Below, one piece after another: positions 15,158-18,595 of a DNA stretch of 18,595 nucleotides. The position numbers and the translations under genes are program-made. A model generated the notes under the pieces. That model was given only the letters and a program-made list of their open reading frames with translations. It made no database searches and had not been told where the DNA came from. Within the stretch, counting starts at the first letter, position 1. The number at the start of each line of letters is the position of its first letter. The stretch covers positions 1 to 18,595 of the forward strand of contig CALCEA010000143.1 of the NCBI GenBank assembly GCA_937900675.1, given 5' to 3'. The DNA comes from an uncultured Chitinophagaceae bacterium. Lineage in GTDB: Bacteria; Bacteroidota; Bacteroidia; Chitinophagales; Chitinophagaceae.

Positions 15158-16552
15158 TTAAATAGAAGGCCCAATGAAACTAGCAGATACCGTTTCAATT
15201 TTTCTGCCTTCTTGATAAATTCCAATTTTTATTTTGGTTTTTCTTTTCTTTATTTGAGAGGGTTTCAATATCACAAAAAAACTAGTTTGGAAATACGATT
15301 CTTTAGGCACATTAATAGCATTAATCATTTTTATTTCACCTTCTATATTTTCAAGTTTTAAGTCCAAGTGAATAATTTTCCTCTTTTTATTGGCCAATTT
15401 AATATTGTACAAATTGCTAATCTTACCGCTATCCTGCTTTTGATACATTTGACCAGCCGTTCTCATCACCCTTACTGAAACATCGTCTCTTGTAATTAAC
15501 AGTGTTGCTAAAAATGACAGCAACCCAATCAAAACCACTGTATATAATTTTAATCTAGTAGTATATGCAGTCTTTTCATTTTTGGCAATATTGTTTTCTG
15601 AAGCATATCTAATCAAACCCTTTGGCTTGCCAATATGGTCCATAATATCATCGCAAGCATCTATACAAGCAGTACAATTCACACATTCTAACTGTGTTCC
15701 ATTTCTAATATCAATTCCAGTTGGACAAACTCTTACACAGGCTGCACAATTCACACAATCCCCTTTGTCTTCTCTTTTATCAGATAGCTTTCCTCTAGGC
15801 TCTCCCCTTATATAATCATAGGCTACCAAGATTGAGTTCTTGTCTAATAACACACCCTGTAATCTTCCATATGGACAAACGATAATACATACCTGCTCCC
15901 TAAACCATAGATAAACAAAAAAGAATACAAATGTGAAGATGATTAAAGAGCTAAAAGTGCCAAAATGAAGGAAAATGCCTTCTTTGATTAAAATTATGAG
16001 CTCATCCATTCCAACTATATAAGCTAGAAAATAATTGGCAATTAGAAAAGAAAACGAAAAGAATACAAATAATTTAAACCCTCTTTTTCTGATCTTTTCA
16101 AGATTCCATGCCATAGCATCTAACCTTCTTTGTTGTTGCGCATCCCCTTCTATCCAATATTCAAATTTTCTAAAGACCATCTCCATAAAAATCGTCTGAG
16201 GACAGGCCCAACCGCAAAATAATCTTCCAAACGCCACAGTAAAAACAATCACAAAGACCAAAAAAGTTAAAAGACCTATTGCAAAAATGAAAAAATCTTG
16301 AGGCCAGAAAATCACTCCAAAAAAAATGAATTTTCTTTCCAATATATTAAATAGAAAAATAGGCTCTCCTCCAACTTTAATAAAAGGTAAAGTAAAGAAT
16401 AGCAACAAATAGAAATAACTAAAATAAGATCTAAGATTATATAATTTACCCTTAGGTTGCTGTGGAGTAATATAATTCCTCTTCCCCTCTTTACTAATAG
16501 TAGCAACAGAATCTCTAAAACTTTGATCTATATAATCTTTCTTATTGTCCAT
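15158..16552 (-). CDS. ccoG: CcoG (FixG) membrane iron-sulfur protein, cbb3 oxidase assembly
   Basis: CcoG is an inner-membrane protein with two 4Fe-4S sites; in Rhodobacter it acts as a Cu(II) reductase supplying copper to cbb3 oxidase. The 464 residues are normal in length. Membrane spans occupy roughly 41-60, 77-107, 160-182, 200-217 and 335-353. Conserved cysteine pairs lie in FCGWACPQT (Cys113, Cys117) and QVCIIVCPYG (Cys222, Cys226). Two ferredoxin motifs follow: Cys266-269-272-276 and Cys290-293-296-300. The C-terminal region (about 355-464) is the Ig-like FixG domain. All expected cysteines are present, so it should be functional. It lies 14 bases after ccoP and 11 before fixH. Confidence 0.95.
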   Translation of the reverse strand: MDNKKDYIDQSFRDSVATISKEGKRNYITPQQPKGKLYNLRSYFSYFYLLLFFTLPFIKVGGEPIFLFNILERKFIFFGVIFWPQDFFIFAIGLLTFLVFVIVFTVAFGRLFCGWACPQTIFMEMVFRKFEYWIEGDAQQQRRLDAMAWNLEKIRKRGFKLFVFFSFSFLIANYFLAYIVGMDELIILIKEGIFLHFGTFSSLIIFTFVFFFVYLWFREQVCIIVCPYGRLQGVLLDKNSILVAYDYIRGEPRGKLSDKREDKGDCVNCAACVRVCPTGIDIRNGTQLECVNCTACIDACDDIMDHIGKPKGLIRYASENNIAKNEKTAYTTRLKLYTVVLIGLLSFLATLLITRDDVSVRVMRTAGQMYQKQDSGKISNLYNIKLANKKRKIIHLDLKLENIEGEIKMINAINVPKESYFQTSFFVILKPSQIKKRKTKIKIGIYQEGRKIETVSASFIGPSI

Positions 16553-16566
16553 TAGGTTTTCCCAAT

Positions 16567-17631
16567 TTATTTTGTTGCCACACTATCAGCCACGTCAATT
16601 TTTATACTATCTTTTAAAGCTATATCTGTATAGAAATCTCCTTGTGGAGCTTTTGCATTAGCAGGATGAGTTCCTTTTAAAGACTTGATATAACTTGCCA
16701 ACTGTTGTATTTGAACAGGAGAATAAGTTGAAGACCATGCCTGCATTCCTTTATCTGGATAACCATACTTGATGGTTTTAAAAACATCGTTGATACTTCC
16801 ACCATGAATCCAATAATCATCTGTTAAATTTGGCCCTACTCCACCTTCTCCATTGCTCATATGACATGCGACACATGTTTTTGCGAACAATTCCTTTCCA
16901 GCACTTACACCTGCAGCATCAAGCATCACTACTGTTTTTTCATCCACATTTTCTTTCATTTCAGCTAAATAGGCTTCTGTAGCAGCTTTTGCCTCTGTCA
17001 TCTCTGTGGTATATTCTTGATATTGATCCTTGCCTGTTTTCCAAACCTCAAATTTTAATAAATAAAATACCCCTACAAAAATTGTTAAATAAAAACCATA
17101 CTTCCACCATGGCGGTAAAGCATTATCCAATTCTTTAATTCCATCATAATCATGATCCAATAGAATGTCTGCCTCTTGTTCAATTGGGGCTGCCTTAGTA
17201 AAAAATTGCTTATCTAATTTTTTCCAAGTTGACAATAACCATGAACTAGACATTTTCTTTTCAGCAGCTACCTGAACAGAAGGATGCATAGACTTCCACA
17301 ATCCTTTGATGAAAACCACCAATAAAAGAATCACTAATAGTTCCAGTCCAATCACTGTTGACATAGTCCAAAAACTGGTAGACGACATACCTCCATAATT
17401 AATTATTGGGGCAGCTGCTACACTATCTGTTGCAACAGCATCTTGGGCTAAAACTTTATTGGAGAATAAAGAGCTCGAGACAACTAATAAAATCATCAAG
17501 ACTTTCTTAGCTTGCTTAGCATGTTCTACTACTTTTTTGGCCATCATCGCAAGAACAGAAGATAATCCCCAGATAACCACCACCAACAATAAGGATACGA
17601 TGATCATTAATATTTCTACATAATTTGACAT
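16567..17631 (-). CDS. ccoP: cbb3 cytochrome c oxidase subunit III (CcoP), single-haem form
   Basis: CcoP is the membrane-anchored cytochrome c subunit that feeds electrons to the cbb3 oxidase. The 354-residue protein has an N-terminal span (about 5-27), a second hydrophobic stretch that looks like a signal peptide (about 44-63, ending VLAQ), and spans at about 91-112 and 176-194. The FixP_N signature LDHDYDGIKELDNALPPWW lies at 158-176. The cytochrome c domain has one CxxCH motif (Cys253-Cys256-His257, CVACH) with Met296 (DKGMQAW) as likely axial ligand. Proteobacterial CcoP carries two haems, so this is a one-haem variant. Because the internal stretch resembles a signal peptide, the N-terminus is uncertain; Met46 is an alternative start. 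It follows ccoQ by 23 bases. Confidence 0.92.
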   Translation of the reverse strand: MSNYVEILMIIVSLLLVVVIWGLSSVLAMMAKKVVEHAKQAKKVLMILLVVSSSLFSNKVLAQDAVATDSVAAAPIINYGGMSSTSFWTMSTVIGLELLVILLLVVFIKGLWKSMHPSVQVAAEKKMSSSWLLSTWKKLDKQFFTKAAPIEQEADILLDHDYDGIKELDNALPPWWKYGFYLTIFVGVFYLLKFEVWKTGKDQYQEYTTEMTEAKAATEAYLAEMKENVDEKTVVMLDAAGVSAGKELFAKTCVACHMSNGEGGVGPNLTDDYWIHGGSINDVFKTIKYGYPDKGMQAWSSTYSPVQIQQLASYIKSLKGTHPANAKAPQGDFYTDIALKDSIKIDVADSVATK

Positions 17632-17654
17632 ATAGCCTGATTTAAATTTTTAAA

Positions 17655-17822
17655 TTATTGTTCTAATGGTAAATTTTTAATGGTATCTACTTCTTTTTGA
17701 TCCATTACTTTTACATACCACAAAACCCCCACAAAAAAAGTCACAAACACTAATAAAGAAAATATAGGATATACATTAGCATTTTGCATGGTCTCTGTAT
17801 ATTTTTTGATAAAACTAAACAT
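17655..17822 (-). CDS. ccoQ: Small cbb3 oxidase subunit CcoQ-like protein
   Basis: This 55-residue frame begins MFSFIKKYTETM, has one membrane span (about 18-41, including FSLLVFVTFFVGVLWYV) and ends KNLPLEQ before a TAA at 17655-17657. Size, single span, short charged tail and position between ccoO and ccoP are those of CcoQ/FixQ, a small subunit that stabilises the oxidase. Sequence is poorly conserved in this family, so the call rests mainly on position and topology. It starts 10 bases after the ccoO stop and ends 23 bases before ccoP. The frame is open and fills the gap, which supports real coding. Confidence 0.85.
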   Translation of the reverse strand: MFSFIKKYTETMQNANVYPIFSLLVFVTFFVGVLWYVKVMDQKEVDTIKNLPLEQ

Positions 17823-17832
17823 GGCGTAATTT

Positions 17833-18595
17833 TTATTTTTTATTAATATCTGTTCCTAATCTTTGTAAGTATGCGATCAATGCCACAATTTCTTTAGTAG
17901 GTGCTACTTCAATCCCTTCTTTCTCTAAATCAGCAGTAATTGTAGAAGCCTGTTTCATTAAATCTTGATTCGCTTTTTCGGCAAAATCAATAGCATAAGG
18001 AACCCCTAATGTTCTCATCGCATTAATTTTAGTAGCTGTGGTGCTAGTATCCAAACTATTATCAATTAGGAAAGAATAGGATGGCATCACTGAACCTGTG
18101 GAGATAGCGCTAGGTTCGTCCATATGATTAAAATGCCATGCATTGGATTTTTTCAAATTACCAGTTCCCTCTCTAGCTAAGTCTGGACCAGTTCTTTTAC
18201 TACCCCACTGAAATGGATGATCATATACAAACTCACCTGCTTTACTATACTCTCCATATCTTTCAGTCTCACTTCTAAATGGACGAATCATTTGTGAGTG
18301 ACAGGTATAACAACCTTCTCTAATGTAAATATCTCTACCTTGTAATTCTAAAGGAGTATATGGTTTAACACTTGATATAGTTGGCACATTAGATTTTACT
18401 AAAAATGTAGGCACCATTTCAACCAAGCCTCCAATTAAAATAACAATCAATGCCATAATTAACATAGGTGTAGGCTTTCTTTCAATCCAACGATGCCAGT
18501 GCTCCCCTGTATGTTTTACATAAGCACCTTCTAATGCTGGAGCTTGAGCATCTTCATTGGCTACCAATGTACCTTTGACGATGGTTTTAAAAATA
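17833..18595 (-). CDS. ccoNO: cbb3 cytochrome c oxidase subunit II (CcoO), 3' part of a probable CcoN-CcoO fusion
   Basis: CcoO is the mono-haem subunit passing electrons to the catalytic subunit CcoN. After a membrane span (about 36-57, counting from the TTG at 18567) come the CcoO hallmarks: EGCYTCHSQMIRPF (CxxCH at about 86-90), ERYGEYSKAGEFVYDHPFQWGSKRTGPDLAREG, and VMPSYSFL with the likely axial Met. The frame stays open to the right edge (IFKTIVKGTLVANEDAQ) with no ATG; the TTG at 18567 is not a believable start. In Bacteroidota CcoN and CcoO are commonly one polypeptide, so this is the C-terminal part of a CcoNO fusion cut by the window. 253 residues are visible. ccoQ follows after 10 bases. 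Confidence 0.93.
   Translation of the reverse strand, partial: IFKTIVKGTLVANEDAQAPALEGAYVKHTGEHWHRWIERKPTPMLIMALIVILIGGLVEMVPTFLVKSNVPTISSVKPYTPLELQGRDIYIREGCYTCHSQMIRPFRSETERYGEYSKAGEFVYDHPFQWGSKRTGPDLAREGTGNLKKSNAWHFNHMDEPSAISTGSVMPSYSFLIDNSLDTSTTATKINAMRTLGVPYAIDFAEKANQDLMKQASTITADLEKEGIEVAPTKEIVALIAYLQRLGTDINKK

Noticed and set aside
15582..15815. Open frame of 77 codons on the + strand opposite ccoG
   Set aside because: It is antisense to the conserved ferredoxin-motif region of CcoG, so the coding pattern is explained by that gene.
17640..17655. ATTTAAA-TT-TTTAAAT palindrome between ccoQ and ccoP
   Set aside because: It is made only of A and T and is likely a chance dyad in AT-rich DNA; a terminator inside this operon would also be unexpected.

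Overview
The window looks like ordinary chromosomal DNA of a low-GC member of the Bacteroidota, most likely a Chitinophagaceae-type bacterium. The clues are AT-rich intergenic DNA, exported proteins whose signal peptides end in Ala-Gln, weak or absent Shine-Dalgarno sequences, and the gene order of the cbb3 oxidase cluster. This placement is inference from gene content. I see no phage, insertion sequence, CRISPR array, tRNA or rRNA, and no stretch over 300 bases without a gene.

Left part (1-10.2 kb): a small membrane-anchored protein with a winged-helix-like domain, a TonB-dependent receptor, a small DUF2147 protein and a secreted M24 metallopeptidase lie on the + strand. They meet, tail to tail with one base between, a two-gene - strand unit: an O-antigen-ligase-like polymerase with C-terminal TPRs, then a secreted DUF885 metallopeptidase-like protein. 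A secreted M28 aminopeptidase with a PA domain diverges from that unit and ends at a strong hairpin. Three unrelated exported peptidase families and a TonB receptor thus sit within about 10 kb, which suggests a peptide-scavenging neighbourhood.

Middle (10.2-13.6 kb): a - strand outer-membrane beta-barrel (porin-like) protein diverges from a soluble two-component system. The system has a PAS histidine kinase and a response regulator whose output is a complete Crp/Fnr module (receiver, cyclic-nucleotide-binding fold, helix-turn-helix).

Right part (13.6-18.6 kb): a - strand operon for a cbb3-type high-affinity cytochrome c oxidase runs in from the right edge. In transcription order it holds ccoO (fused in frame to something upstream, almost certainly ccoN), ccoQ (55 codons), ccoP, ccoG, ccoH/fixH, a TauE/SafE (DsbD_2-like) membrane protein and a small coiled-coil protein. 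The last gene overlaps the tail of the Crp-type response regulator by 8 bases, so regulator and oxidase operon converge. Control of the oxidase by this two-component system is plausible, but neither its signal nor its DNA sites are shown here.

I did not find a convincing new biological system. The best leads are the PAS/Crp-type two-component pair beside the oxidase genes, a possible terminator inside the DUF885 coding region, a perfect hairpin over the DUF2147 start codon, and a 14-base element shared by the leaders of two - strand genes.
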